Shown: positions 1 through 8,837 of the stretch, one piece after another
Layout: each line of letters opens with the position of its first letter
Position numbering within the stretch: the first letter of the stretch is position 1
Assembly (NCBI RefSeq): GCF_004295585.1
Contig: NZ_AP019400.1
Coordinates: forward strand, 496,001-560,000
DNA: 64,000 nucleotides
Direction: 5' to 3'
DNA from: Cohnella abietis
GTDB lineage: Bacteria; Bacillota; Bacilli; Paenibacillales; Paenibacillaceae
Translations under genes and position numbers: made by a program
The notes under the pieces: generated by a model
Database searches by the model: none
What the model was told of the DNA's origin: nothing
Seen by the model: the letters and a program-made list of their open reading frames with translations, nothing else

Positions 1-2954
1 ACCAGCTGTTAACGCCTGATGATTTTTCTGTAAGAGACGAGGAGAGCAGCTCTCCATCCCATCTGGCTGACGGGCAAATCGTCAACATTCCTGGTAAATG
101 GAACAGCTATTTGCACCCTGGTGGCAAATCCAACGGAATAGGCTACGGGACTTACAGGTTGCTTATTAAGCTTCCTCAGAATTCAGAAGGAATTTACGGC
201 ATTAAAACTTCAAATATAAGAATGTCTAACAAGATATACATGAACGGTCAGGAAATCGGAGCGAGTGGGATGCCTTCCGCCCGTCCATCCGAAGGCGTGC
301 AGAACAATGTACCCTATGTTGGCGTTGCTCCTGTTAAGGGAGACAGCGTTGAACTGATCGTACAAGTTGCCAATTATAGCTACGTGACCGGAGGGATCAT
401 CTACTCGATTGCCTTCGGTGATCAAGCAAATATCATACATACCCAGGAGCTTGCGATTCTGAAGGATGCACTGCCTATTGCTGGGTTATTAATCTCAGGT
501 ATATTCGGTCTTATGTTATTTGGATTTAGGAGGCAGGAGAAGGGACTGCTCTATCTTGGCTTGTTCTGCTTCGCCAGTCTAGTCTTTATGATCTCGCAGG
601 GAGAGAAGCTGATTGTTCTCATCCAGCCAGGAATCCCCTATTGGATTGTGCTTAAGATTCAGCCCATCTCTTCAACACTAGTGTATTACTTTCTCTTGCG
701 TTCGATAGCTGAATCCAATCCAGGAGCTACCAGTAAGCTTGCAACTCGAATTGCTATAATAAGCACGACGGCAATACTTACCCTCTTTATTGTTATGCCT
801 ACGACATTTATATCACGTTGGGAATTTCTTATTCTATTCAATGGTTTTATTCTGGTTGGCTTCTGCTTGTATCTCATGCTTAAGGGAAGAAATCAATGGG
901 ATAAAGTTGATTTCTATTGGCTATTGAGCGCTCAGAGTATCTTCGTAATCATCGTTATCTATTTGCTTTATGTGTCTGGTATTTGGCCAGGGTTATATGT
1001 CATTACTTACGAGATGATTATTTTCTTCTTCGCTCAAGCTGTTCTGTTAGCCAAACGATTCACGAAATCAGCTCGGGAAGTCGAGAAGTTGTCGGAAAAG
1101 CTTCTCACACTTGATGGATTGAAGGATGAGTTCATGGCTGATACGTCCCACGAGCTAAGAACCCCGCTGCATGGGATGATCAATATCGCTCAGTCCATGC
1201 TGGAGGGGGCAACAGGCTCGCTTGCGAACGAGAAGCAGGCCGAGCATCTGTCTATGATCGTAACAACAGGCAAGCAATTGTCTTTGATTATTAACGACAT
1301 CCTGGAGTTCGCTGAGCTGCGTGGCGGTGCATTAAAGTTGGATAAGCGTGCGGTTCATCTTCAGCCTGTTGTTCATGCGGTTGTTGAGGTCATGGGGCAT
1401 ATGATAACAGAGAAGGAGGTACGGTTAATACAACGAATACCTGCCACATTACCTTTACTGAATACGGATGAGGATCGATTACGCCAAATCCTTTATAATT
1501 TGCTAGGTAACGCGGCTAAAGCGACAAGCTTTGGGGAGATTATCGTCTCTGCAAGAACAGAGAACGGTTATGTAACAATTGAAGTTACAGATACAGGAAC
1601 AGGGATTTCTAAAGAGCTTCTCTCCATGATTTTTCCACCTGGTCACCGGAAACTACAAAACCGTTCCTTCAAGGGCTCAGGGCTCGGCTTGCGCATTACG
1701 AGGCAGTTAATTGAGCTAAGCGGGGGACGGCTTTGGGCCGAGTCGGAGCTAGGCAAAGGAACAACCTTTTCTTTTACGATACCTATAGCCGAAGAAGCGA
1801 AGTCCTCTGTCTACGCAACAACCTTACAGGAAACGGCGGCTACAGCAGCTACATCAGATTTAGGCTTTACCTTGGAACCCCGCCCACATTCCGTACCTTT
1901 GCCTAAGGAGTTTCGGATACTGGTCGTTGATGATGATCCAGTGAGCTTGCAGGTTCTCATTCACTTGTTATCCATCGAGCAGTGCGAGGTTATTCCGATA
2001 AGCAGTGCTACTGATGCGCTAGAGGAGGTTATGACTCGAGGACTGAGCTATGATTTGGTCATTACGGATTGGATGATGCCGAATATGTCAGGAATTGAGC
2101 TCTGTCGAAAGATTCGGGAGCGATTCATGCTTTCTGAGCTTCCGGTGCTCCTCTTAACAGCGAAGAGTAGGCCTGAGGATATTCGAATCGGGTTTGAGGC
2201 AGGCGTAAACGATTATATAAGCAAGCCGGTAGATGCGGGAGAGATGAGAGCGCGTGTAAGAACGCTACTAGAGCTACGTCGATCAGTAAAGGTTGCTGTT
2301 CAATCGGAGATGGCCTTTTTACAAGCGCAGATTAAGCCACATTTTCTATATAACGCGTTAAATACCATTATTGCAGTCTGTCCCGTTAATCCTTATAAAG
2401 CGATGGATTTGCTCATTGAATTAAGCCAATTTCTACGGAGTAGCTTTGATTTCCATAACCGGGACAAGCTGACGACGCTTGAAAAAGAGCTGGAATTAGT
2501 TAAATCGTACTTAACACTAGAGCAGGCACGGTTCGAGGAGCGGTTAAAAATTGAATTTGATGTAAAATGTGATCTGAAGGTGCTTATACCGCCTTTGACC
2601 ATTCAACCCATCATCGAAAATGCAGTAAATCACGGTGTAATGAAGAAAGAGGAAGGCGGAACAGTTAGACTGATCATTGAAGAGACGGGGGATCACACCG
2701 TTATTAAAGTGGAGGACGACGGCGTTGGCTTCACGAGTAAGCGGTTATCTGAGGTCGTGTCTGAGCAAGGCACGGGTCGAGTTGGGTTGAGCAATATTCA
2801 TAGAAGGCTTATTAATCTTTATGGAAGTGGGCTAAAGATTAACAATGGGGAGAAGCAGGGCGCGGCAATTAGCTTCCAAGTTCCCAAGAGCGTCTCTAAG
2901 CCTATAGGTCCTTCAACGATGGGGAGTGAGCATAGTGAAAGCGATAGTAATTGA
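1..2954 (+). CDS. 7TM-DISM hybrid sensor histidine kinase with two kinase modules (5' end cut by window edge)
   Basis: The frame is already open at base 3, so the true start lies upstream; the TTG at 111 is only the first in-window start. Counting from 111, order is: a beta-rich extracellular sensor of the 7TMR-DISM type (1-110), about seven hydrophobic segments (118-320), HisKA with phospho-acceptor His347 in SHELRTPLHG, HATPase, a receiver with Asp653 in VITDWMMPNMSG, then a second His_kinase module with His744 in IKPHFLYNALN and a C-terminal HATPase. Such proteins sense an extracellular ligand and pass phosphate through an internal receiver; the LytS-like second kinase probably phosphorylates the downstream regulator. 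The regulator gene overlaps the 3' end by 20 bp, so the two are translationally coupled. Ligand unknown; the carbohydrate idea for DISM domains is family knowledge only. Confidence 0.9.
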   Translation, partial: QLLTPDDFSVRDEESSSPSHLADGQIVNIPGKWNSYLHPGGKSNGIGYGTYRLLIKLPQNSEGIYGIKTSNIRMSNKIYMNGQEIGASGMPSARPSEGVQNNVPYVGVAPVKGDSVELIVQVANYSYVTGGIIYSIAFGDQANIIHTQELAILKDALPIAGLLISGIFGLMLFGFRRQEKGLLYLGLFCFASLVFMISQGEKLIVLIQPGIPYWIVLKIQPISSTLVYYFLLRSIAESNPGATSKLATRIAIISTTAILTLFIVMPTTFISRWEFLILFNGFILVGFCLYLMLKGRNQWDKVDFYWLLSAQSIFVIIVIYLLYVSGIWPGLYVITYEMIIFFFAQAVLLAKRFTKSAREVEKLSEKLLTLDGLKDEFMADTSHELRTPLHGMINIAQSMLEGATGSLANEKQAEHLSMIVTTGKQLSLIINDILEFAELRGGALKLDKRAVHLQPVVHAVVEVMGHMITEKEVRLIQRIPATLPLLNTDEDRLRQILYNLLGNAAKATSFGEIIVSARTENGYVTIEVTDTGTGISKELLSMIFPPGHRKLQNRSFKGSGLGLRITRQLIELSGGRLWAESELGKGTTFSFTIPIAEEAKSSVYATTLQETAATAATSDLGFTLEPRPHSVPLPKEFRILVVDDDPVSLQVLIHLLSIEQCEVIPISSATDALEEVMTRGLSYDLVITDWMMPNMSGIELCRKIRERFMLSELPVLLLTAKSRPEDIRIGFEAGVNDYISKPVDAGEMRARVRTLLELRRSVKVAVQSEMAFLQAQIKPHFLYNALNTIIAVCPVNPYKAMDLLIELSQFLRSSFDFHNRDKLTTLEKELELVKSYLTLEQARFEERLKIEFDVKCDLKVLIPPLTIQPIIENAVNHGVMKKEEGGTVRLIIEETGDHTVIKVEDDGVGFTSKRLSEVVSEQGTGRVGLSNIHRRLINLYGSGLKINNGEKQGAAISFQVPKSVSKPIGPSTMGSEHSESDSN

Positions 2955-4068
2955 CGACGAGAAACCAGCGTTGGCACAAATCGAATGGTTAATCGAGAGG
3001 GATGGTCGTCTTGTAGTTGCGGGCAAGTTCACATCTGCCAGAGAAGGAATTATGCATCTGGAGAAGGAGCGGGCAGAAATTGTATTTCTAGACATCGAGA
3101 TGCCGGGCATGAATGGTCTAGAAGCAGCGGAGCATATTCGGGGGATTAACCCGGAAATCCGAATTGTGTATATTACTGCTTATTCTAACTATGCTATCGA
3201 AGCCTTTGATCTGCATGCGCTGGATTACTTGCTGAAGCCCGTTCATCCCGAGAGATTTAAGAAAACTGTAGCCCGGATTATAGACGATCTAAGTCGAAGG
3301 AAGGTTGAGCACGTATCGCCAGTCGCCCAGCCAATGCTGTCCAGCTTCAGGCGATTGGAGTTCCAGAGCGAGGGCAAACCAAGTATAGCGCTTAAGCAGC
3401 TGCGAACATTAAAGGCTCAGGAGCTATTCGCCTATCTCCTCGAATATCAAGATCAGTGGGTATCCAAGGAGCGGCTGCTCGACACCTTGTGGCCTGGGGG
3501 AATCTATGAGAAAACGACAGTGCTGCTGCATACATCCGTGTATCAAATCCGCAAGCTTATTAAAGATTGGAACATTGGGGCTGTCGTCGAATATGCCTTA
3601 GATAGCTATCGTCTGACAAGTAATGGCTTGTTGGTGGATAGAGAGTTATTTGAACGAGGCACAGCATCTGCTCAGGTAGAATCTGAGGCTGATAGAGAGG
3701 CTGCTTTAGCTACGCTTGCTCTATATGTCGGAGATTATTTGCAAGAGCATGATTACGAGTGGGCAAGGCCGCGAAGGGAAGCACTGAGATCTAAGTATGT
3801 ACTTCTTATGCAGAATGTAGCGAAATACGAGGCAGCGACGGGCCGCCAGCATGAAGCGCTTAAGCGGCTCGTTGCTATTCATGAACAAGATCCCTATTCA
3901 GATGAAATTTGCCTGCTAATTCTCAACATATACGACCAGTTAAACGATTATGATGCGCTACTTACTTATTATGATCAATTCGCCAAGCTTCTGCGTGATG
4001 AGCTGAATTCAGAGCCGGAGCCTCAAATCCAGCTTCTTGTGCAAGCTGTACGGGAATATGGCCTGTAA
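2935..4068 (+). CDS. Response regulator with receiver, SARP-type winged helix and BTAD domain
   Basis: 377 residues. The receiver (1-120) has the acidic pair in VIDDEKP, phospho-acceptor Asp53 in FLDIEMPGM, and Lys in DYLLKPVHP. A winged helix follows (about 150-230; KERLLDTLWPGG, SVYQIRKLI), then a tetratricopeptide-like bacterial transcriptional activation domain (about 235-375; LYVGDYLQEHDYEWARPRREALR). This is the CheY-SARP architecture often encoded beside 7TM hybrid kinases in Paenibacillaceae. A GTG at 2926 is in frame, but GTG at 2935 has the GGGGAG ribosome binding site 8 nt upstream and starts directly at the receiver strand MKAIVIDDEK. It is the likely output of the kinase it overlaps; target genes are not evident in the window. 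Confidence 0.9.
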   Translation: MKAIVIDDEKPALAQIEWLIERDGRLVVAGKFTSAREGIMHLEKERAEIVFLDIEMPGMNGLEAAEHIRGINPEIRIVYITAYSNYAIEAFDLHALDYLLKPVHPERFKKTVARIIDDLSRRKVEHVSPVAQPMLSSFRRLEFQSEGKPSIALKQLRTLKAQELFAYLLEYQDQWVSKERLLDTLWPGGIYEKTTVLLHTSVYQIRKLIKDWNIGAVVEYALDSYRLTSNGLLVDRELFERGTASAQVESEADREAALATLALYVGDYLQEHDYEWARPRREALRSKYVLLMQNVAKYEAATGRQHEALKRLVAIHEQDPYSDEICLLILNIYDQLNDYDALLTYYDQFAKLLRDELNSEPEPQIQLLVQAVREYGL

Positions 4069-4079
4069 GCTGCAGAGTT

Positions 4080-4847
4080 CTACGAGCTGATATCGCCTGC
4101 AATCTCCAGAACGATAGGGCAATGGTCACTGCCTAAAATGTCACAATCGATGGATGCGTCAACGATCGAAGCAGCAAGTCTTGTTGATGCGAGGAAATAG
4201 TCAATTCTCCATCCTACGTTTCTGTCTCTTACACCAGGCATATTAGACCACCAAGAATAAATATCTGTCCGCTCGGGGTAGAGGTGTCTAAAGGTGTCAA
4301 CAAATCCGGCGTTCAGAAGCTTAGTCATCTTGTCCCTTTCCTCTTCTGTAAAGCCGGAGTTGCCGCGATTAGCTTTGGCGTTCTTAATATCAATTTCCTG
4401 GTGTGCAACATTCAAATCGCCGCAAATAATTACAGGCTTAAGCTTATCTAACTCCTGAAGATAGCCACGGAACCGATCCTCCCATTCCAGACGATATTCT
4501 AGTCTAGAGAGGTCGCGCTTGGCGTTAGGTGTATATACGGTGACGAGATAGAAGGCATCGAACTCAAGCGTCAGGATCCGTCCTTCAGGCTCGTGGTCCT
4601 CTTCTATACCATACCTTACGGATAGCGGCTTAACTCTCGTTATTACAGCCGTTCCCGAATAGCCCTTCTTAACGGCATAATTCCAATATTGTTCATATTC
4701 CTCGCCATAGCTTAAAGTGATTTGACCTTCTTGTAGCTTAGTCTCTTGAAGACAGAATATGTCGGCATCCTTATGTTTAAAATAGTCATTAAACCCTTTA
4801 TTCACGCACGCTCTCAGCCCATTCACATTCCAGGACACCAGCTTCAT
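4080..4847 (-). CDS. xth: Exodeoxyribonuclease III (AP endonuclease, Xth family)
   Basis: 255 residues, normal length for the ExoIII/ExoA family. It opens with MKLVSWNVNGLRA and carries the metal-binding Glu35 in CLQETK, the GDLNVAH motif (catalytic Asp/Asn), WRIDYFLAS, and the terminal SDHCPIV with the catalytic His. The family cleaves abasic sites and removes 3' blocking groups in base excision repair. The ATG follows AAGGAG with 10 nt spacing. The gene is convergent with the response regulator (11 bp gap) and divergent from glutamate racemase, so it is probably a single transcription unit. Bacillus names the orthologue exoA. Confidence 0.95.
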   Translation of the reverse strand: MKLVSWNVNGLRACVNKGFNDYFKHKDADIFCLQETKLQEGQITLSYGEEYEQYWNYAVKKGYSGTAVITRVKPLSVRYGIEEDHEPEGRILTLEFDAFYLVTVYTPNAKRDLSRLEYRLEWEDRFRGYLQELDKLKPVIICGDLNVAHQEIDIKNAKANRGNSGFTEEERDKMTKLLNAGFVDTFRHLYPERTDIYSWWSNMPGVRDRNVGWRIDYFLASTRLAASIVDASIDCDILGSDHCPIVLEIAGDISS

Positions 4848-5027
4848 TATGGTCTATCTCCTTAGTGGTTGCGATAATTTGTTTTCACCAGTTTACCATA
4901 GATCATTGTCTGTCAAATTTTTAATCAACATTCTATCAATTTGGTAAATACTTACATTGCAGTAGAGGCTCCAGAAGCGATATGCTAGAGGTATCTTTTA
5001 TTACATAAAATTAGGAAAAAATAACCT

Positions 5028-5822
5028 ATGACTATTGGTGTATTTGACTCAGGAATCGGCGGGCTCACAGTATTAGAGGAATTGCTTCGGCGGCTCCCCC
5101 GTCACGATTATCTGTACATGGCGGATACGCTCCATGTACCTTACGGAACGAAGCCTAAGGATGATGTAAGAAGATTTATTCTTAGCACTGTCGACACGAT
5201 GATTAATGAGGGTATTGACGCTCTTGTTGTGGCCTGTAACACGGCTACAAGCATTGCAGTGGCTGAATTGAGGGAGTTATATTCCTTGCCGATTGTAGGC
5301 ATGGAGCCAGCGGTTAAGCCAGCGGTGGAAATGAATCGTGCAACGGGGAAGAGGGTGCTGGTATTCGCAACTCCCCTGACCCTGCAGCAGCCTAAGTATT
5401 ACGCCCTTGTATCCCGTGTGGATGAGGGTGGAATCGTGGATTCATTGCCGCTGCCTGAGCTGGTAGAATATTGTGAAGGCCTTCAGTTCGATAAGGAAGT
5501 AATGGGAGAATATTTCCGAGAGAAGCTTGCTCGATATGATCTCGACAATTACGGAATTGTCGTACTTGGCTGTACGCATTATCCTTTCTACACAGATATT
5601 CTTCGCCAAGTTCTGCCACCACACATTCAGATCGTTAATGGAAACGCAGGGACCGTGAAACGGTTGTCCGCTTTGCTTAGCCGTTATGGGATAGCGGAAG
5701 GCCGCGGGAGCGGTGACGTGAGATTTATGTGTACAAGCGGCGATCCCTCATATGTAGATAAAATGCAGATAGCGCTTGAGTTCGTTCAGGAGAGCTACAG
5801 GAAGAACGAGGAAACACTTTAA
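5028..5822 (+). CDS. murI: Glutamate racemase
   Basis: 264 residues. The N-terminal FDSGIGGLTVLEEL supplies the catalytic Asp/Ser motif. The two catalytic cysteines are Cys70 in VVACNTATS and Cys182 in VLGCTHYPF. The enzyme interconverts L- and D-glutamate to supply peptidoglycan precursor synthesis in the cytoplasm. The ATG follows a modest AGGAAAA site. A stem-loop terminator lies directly downstream, so the gene seems monocistronic. Bacilli use both murI and racE as the symbol. Confidence 0.95.
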   Translation: MTIGVFDSGIGGLTVLEELLRRLPRHDYLYMADTLHVPYGTKPKDDVRRFILSTVDTMINEGIDALVVACNTATSIAVAELRELYSLPIVGMEPAVKPAVEMNRATGKRVLVFATPLTLQQPKYYALVSRVDEGGIVDSLPLPELVEYCEGLQFDKEVMGEYFREKLARYDLDNYGIVVLGCTHYPFYTDILRQVLPPHIQIVNGNAGTVKRLSALLSRYGIAEGRGSGDVRFMCTSGDPSYVDKMQIALEFVQESYRKNEETL

Positions 5823-5848
5823 TGGATGCCAAGTAAGTACTGAAAGGT

Positions 5849-5878
5849 CGGGTACCTCCTAGAGGTAGCCCGGCTTTT
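5849..5878 (+). terminator. Rho-independent terminator after murI
   Basis: An imperfect inverted repeat (CGGGTACCTC against GAGGTAGCCCG, 3-nt loop) is followed by CTTTT, starting 26 bp after the murI stop. Confidence 0.7.
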
Positions 5879-6019
5879 GCATATATAGTCTTCTAATAAT
5901 AAGACCATTCAATAGAGTAGGGTACGAGGACGTTATAAATATTGCTAGAATGGGATAGGCTATTAAAGCTATTGAGAGAGCAAATAGATCACAAACCAAA
6001 CAAGAATGGAGATACAGAA

Positions 6020-6631
6020 ATGAGCACAGCCGTTCCCAAAGCCCAATCCCAAGTAACGGGGAAGAAGCGAGGCAAATGGCTTATATTGGCGGTTCTAGCA
6101 CTGCTGGTTATTTATTTGCTAGGAGCAGAGAGTCGTTTGTTAGGACGTTGGGTGCCGATAGGATGGTTTCGAGACATACCTGAGGTAACACAACTGCATC
6201 CTATAGTGGACAAAAATAAAGAAAAGCTAATCGAACGGAGTAAAAAGGCAGGAATCAAGATTCTAATAACGAGTGATTTTCGCAGCTCAAAGGAACAGGA
6301 TGCTCTATACCGTCAAGGTCGGAGTGATAAGGGAGCCATTGTTACCCAAGTAAAGGGGGGCCAATCCTTTCACAATTATGGCTTAGCCATCGATTTTGCG
6401 CTGCTAACCCCTAAAGGTAAAGCGATATGGGATATGAAGTATGACGGGAATAAGAACGGCAAATCAGACTGGATGGAGGTCGTAGCTATAGCGAAAGAGC
6501 TGGGGTTTGCATGGGGTGGGGATTGGAAAGGCTTCCCTGACTACCCCCATTTGCAGATGGACTTCGGCTATTCCATTGGGGAGCTCCAGCGGGGATGGAG
6601 GCCTCCCTATCAAGTTGCAAAATCAGGATAG
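6020..6631 (+). CDS. Membrane-anchored M15-family D,D-carboxypeptidase / L-Ala-D-Glu peptidase
   Basis: 203 residues from ATG 6020. An N-terminal transmembrane anchor (about 18-36, WLILAVLALLVIYLLG) precedes an extracellular LAS peptidase domain. The zinc-site signature is present: SFHNYGLAIDF (His and Asp ligands) and PDYPHLQM (third ligand His). Members cut D-Ala-D-Ala or L-Ala-D-Glu bonds in the cell wall (VanY, CwlK relatives). An in-frame TTG at 5942 would add 26 residues, but ATG 6020 has GGAGA 7 nt upstream and a better-shaped N-terminus. The 3' end overlaps the convergent phosphatase gene by 9 bp. Exact bond specificity cannot be read from the sequence. Confidence 0.85.
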   Translation: MSTAVPKAQSQVTGKKRGKWLILAVLALLVIYLLGAESRLLGRWVPIGWFRDIPEVTQLHPIVDKNKEKLIERSKKAGIKILITSDFRSSKEQDALYRQGRSDKGAIVTQVKGGQSFHNYGLAIDFALLTPKGKAIWDMKYDGNKNGKSDWMEVVAIAKELGFAWGGDWKGFPDYPHLQMDFGYSIGELQRGWRPPYQVAKSG

Positions 6632-7456
6632 CACCTTGCTAATATAATGTGCTACCGCATCTTCATCGTTGCATCCTAGTTTTCCAGTGGCTATATCTAA
6701 CAGCTGAGGATGGGCATTCGCCACAGCGAGGCACGTCCCGGCTAATTCAAACATACCTAAGTCGTTCAGGTTATCACCGAATGCGGTTACCTGCTCTGGG
6801 GTGCAGTGGATAAGTTGAGCCCATTTTCGAAGGCCTTCCTTCTTATTTGCTTTTCTATGGCTGAACTCAAGGAAATAGTGGTTGTCGATGTACGGGTCCT
6901 TCATGAAGTGGATATGGACCTTATCATGAAAGGCTTGTTCTACTGTAGCTTTTAGAGGTTCTAGCTCCTCAAGCAGTCCGATGTAGGTAATAATGAGTGT
7001 TCTGTTCGCATCAGGACATTCCAGCGGGGTGCATTCTGCAAAGCGAGGATCATTAGGGCGACTTTCGTAGAATTGCAAGTCACCTGTTCTACTTAATTTC
7101 TCATGCCATACACGCTCTTTATCTTCGTTATCCAAGGTGAATAAGAATGGAAGTAGCTTTGCCATTCTACCCATATCAATGATTTCATTCGTTATCTCTC
7201 TTTCTAACCAATGTCCGTTTAATACCTTCTGAGTAAGGGGGTCTAATATAACGGCCCCATTATAGAGCACAATAGGATATTTCCAAGGAATAGCAGACAC
7301 AATTCTGTTGGAGCTCGAGTAGCTTCTAGCCGTCGCATAGCTAATAACGATTCCTTGCTCGAGAGCTTTAGTGAGTACGTCAATCGTATAGGCAGATAAG
7401 GATGCATTTGATTGAAGCAGGGTTCCGTCAAGATCGGTCAGAAAGGCTGTCTGCAT
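6623..7456 (-). CDS. Cof-type HAD-superfamily phosphatase
   Basis: 277 residues. HAD motif I is DLDGTLL with nucleophile Asp8 and Asp10; motif II is the Ser/Thr in ISYATARS; motif III/IV is GDNLNDLGMF near the C-terminus. The C2-type cap of about 100 residues lies between motifs II and III, as in Cof/YidA proteins that hydrolyse sugar phosphates, FMN or similar phosphometabolites. Substrate not predictable. A GGAGG site lies 11 nt before the ATG. Convergent overlap with the M15 peptidase gene. Confidence 0.88.
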   Translation of the reverse strand: MQTAFLTDLDGTLLQSNASLSAYTIDVLTKALEQGIVISYATARSYSSSNRIVSAIPWKYPIVLYNGAVILDPLTQKVLNGHWLEREITNEIIDMGRMAKLLPFLFTLDNEDKERVWHEKLSRTGDLQFYESRPNDPRFAECTPLECPDANRTLIITYIGLLEELEPLKATVEQAFHDKVHIHFMKDPYIDNHYFLEFSHRKANKKEGLRKWAQLIHCTPEQVTAFGDNLNDLGMFELAGTCLAVANAHPQLLDIATGKLGCNDEDAVAHYISKVLS

Positions 7457-7517
7457 GATGCTTTACACCTCCAATGTCCATTGAAAATAATGACCTTCTC
7501 AGTATAATACATTTTGC

Positions 7518-8831
7518 TTAGAAGTTCTGGGTTGCTGCGTTTAAATCCTCGGCTGAGCTGGCAACCTTTGTGGTGGAAGAGCCGACCTCTTCAATAACTC
7601 GCACCAATTCCTCTAACTCTAACTCCACCTTGTTCATTTCGTTCATGCTGCTTTCTAGTGACAGCAGAATATGGTCAAACCTTTCTCTGGTTTGCTCCGA
7701 TTCATGCTGTCCTAATTCGACGAGATGCTTGACCTCTTCAATGGATTGCACAACCTCTTGCGTGTGTGCGTTAGATAGCTGAACTAATTCACTAATTTGT
7801 TTAACTGCCTTGCTGGAATCCTCAGACAGCTTCTTCACTTCTCCTGCTACGACTGCGAAGCCAGCGCCATGCTTGCCTGCTCTTGCAGCCTCAATGCCGG
7901 CATTGAGGGACAGAAGCTTGGTTTGACCGGATATCTGCTGAACAATGCGCACGATCGAGGAAATCTGCTCTGAGGAAAGAATGAGCTGCGCGACCGAGCT
8001 TTCCATCTGCAGAGAGCGTTGATAGATAGACTCGATTCGTCGTTTGAGATCGCTTATTTTCTCTGAACCTATTAAAGCAAGCTGACGAGATGCTTGAGCC
8101 ATGTTAGCGCTGTGCAGGAAAGATTCATTAACATGGCTGCTGCTGGCAATCAGTTGCTCGGTTGAAGCACTTGTCTGTTCGGTAAGAGCGGCGAGCTCTT
8201 GGCTTACAAGACCGATTTTATGCTTCACTTCTTCCCGAATTTGCTTGTTATATCGTTCCATTTGCTCGATATTTTGCTTCTCGTAAGCCTCGATGACAAG
8301 CTGCTGCTCGAAGTTAAGCAGCTTGGTAATGGCCTTTCCGTAGGTCAAGCTCTGCTGGTTATCTTGGGCATAGTGATGAATGATTTTGAGAAAGGTATTT
8401 TGCAGGTTCTGAAAGCTTCCAATATACCATTTAGGCTCTAACCCGATGCGCTGATGAACCTCGGCAATGCGAAGCCGTTTCTGAATATACTCGCTATTAA
8501 TTCGACCGCTAAATATTTCGATAATATGCTGCTTTAAGGTGCCTCGGAGTCTTTCAACCGTACTATGCTCGATAATAATATTTTTAAGAACGGATACGTC
8601 AACGATTGTCGTGTAGAAAGCCTCTATAATTTCATCGATATGCTCGACAATCATAGGCTGAATGGCGTGAATGATTCTTAAATCCTCTGATGTTAAATCT
8701 ATCATCTTCAGCTGTGTAGTTAGCTGTTGATTAGAAACATCAATTAAAGCCTCATCTGTTGACTGAACGGATTGAATTTTACTCGAACGTACAGCTTTAG
8801 AATTGGGTGCTTTTCCGAACCATTTCGCCAT
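7518..8831 (-). CDS. hemAT: Soluble globin-coupled chemoreceptor (HemAT-type aerotaxis transducer)
   Basis: 437 residues with no transmembrane segment. Residues about 35-180 form a globin-coupled sensor (protoglobin) with proximal haem ligand His126 in [18 protein letters not shown]. The C-terminal half is an MCP signalling domain with the hairpin tip [28 protein letters not shown]. In Bacillus, HemAT binds O2 at haem and signals through CheA/CheW. It is the last gene of a three-gene minus-strand operon: its ribosome binding site lies inside the end of the GGDEF-EAL gene (6 bp intergenic gap), implying coupled expression of O2 sensing and c-di-GMP turnover. The symbol is by family resemblance. 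Confidence 0.9.
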   Translation of the reverse strand: MAKWFGKAPNSKAVRSSKIQSVQSTDEALIDVSNQQLTTQLKMIDLTSEDLRIIHAIQPMIVEHIDEIIEAFYTTIVDVSVLKNIIIEHSTVERLRGTLKQHIIEIFSGRINSEYIQKRLRIAEVHQRIGLEPKWYIGSFQNLQNTFLKIIHHYAQDNQQSLTYGKAITKLLNFEQQLVIEAYEKQNIEQMERYNKQIREEVKHKIGLVSQELAALTEQTSASTEQLIASSSHVNESFLHSANMAQASRQLALIGSEKISDLKRRIESIYQRSLQMESSVAQLILSSEQISSIVRIVQQISGQTKLLSLNAGIEAARAGKHGAGFAVVAGEVKKLSEDSSKAVKQISELVQLSNAHTQEVVQSIEEVKHLVELGQHESEQTRERFDHILLSLESSMNEMNKVELELEELVRVIEEVGSSTTKVASSAEDLNAATQNF

Positions 8832-8837
8832 GCCAGC

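Noticed and set aside
5942..6019. TTG 5942 as start of the M15 peptidase
   Set aside because: Its GAGGA is 11 nt away, while ATG 6020 has an ideally spaced GGAGA and gives a normal anchor.
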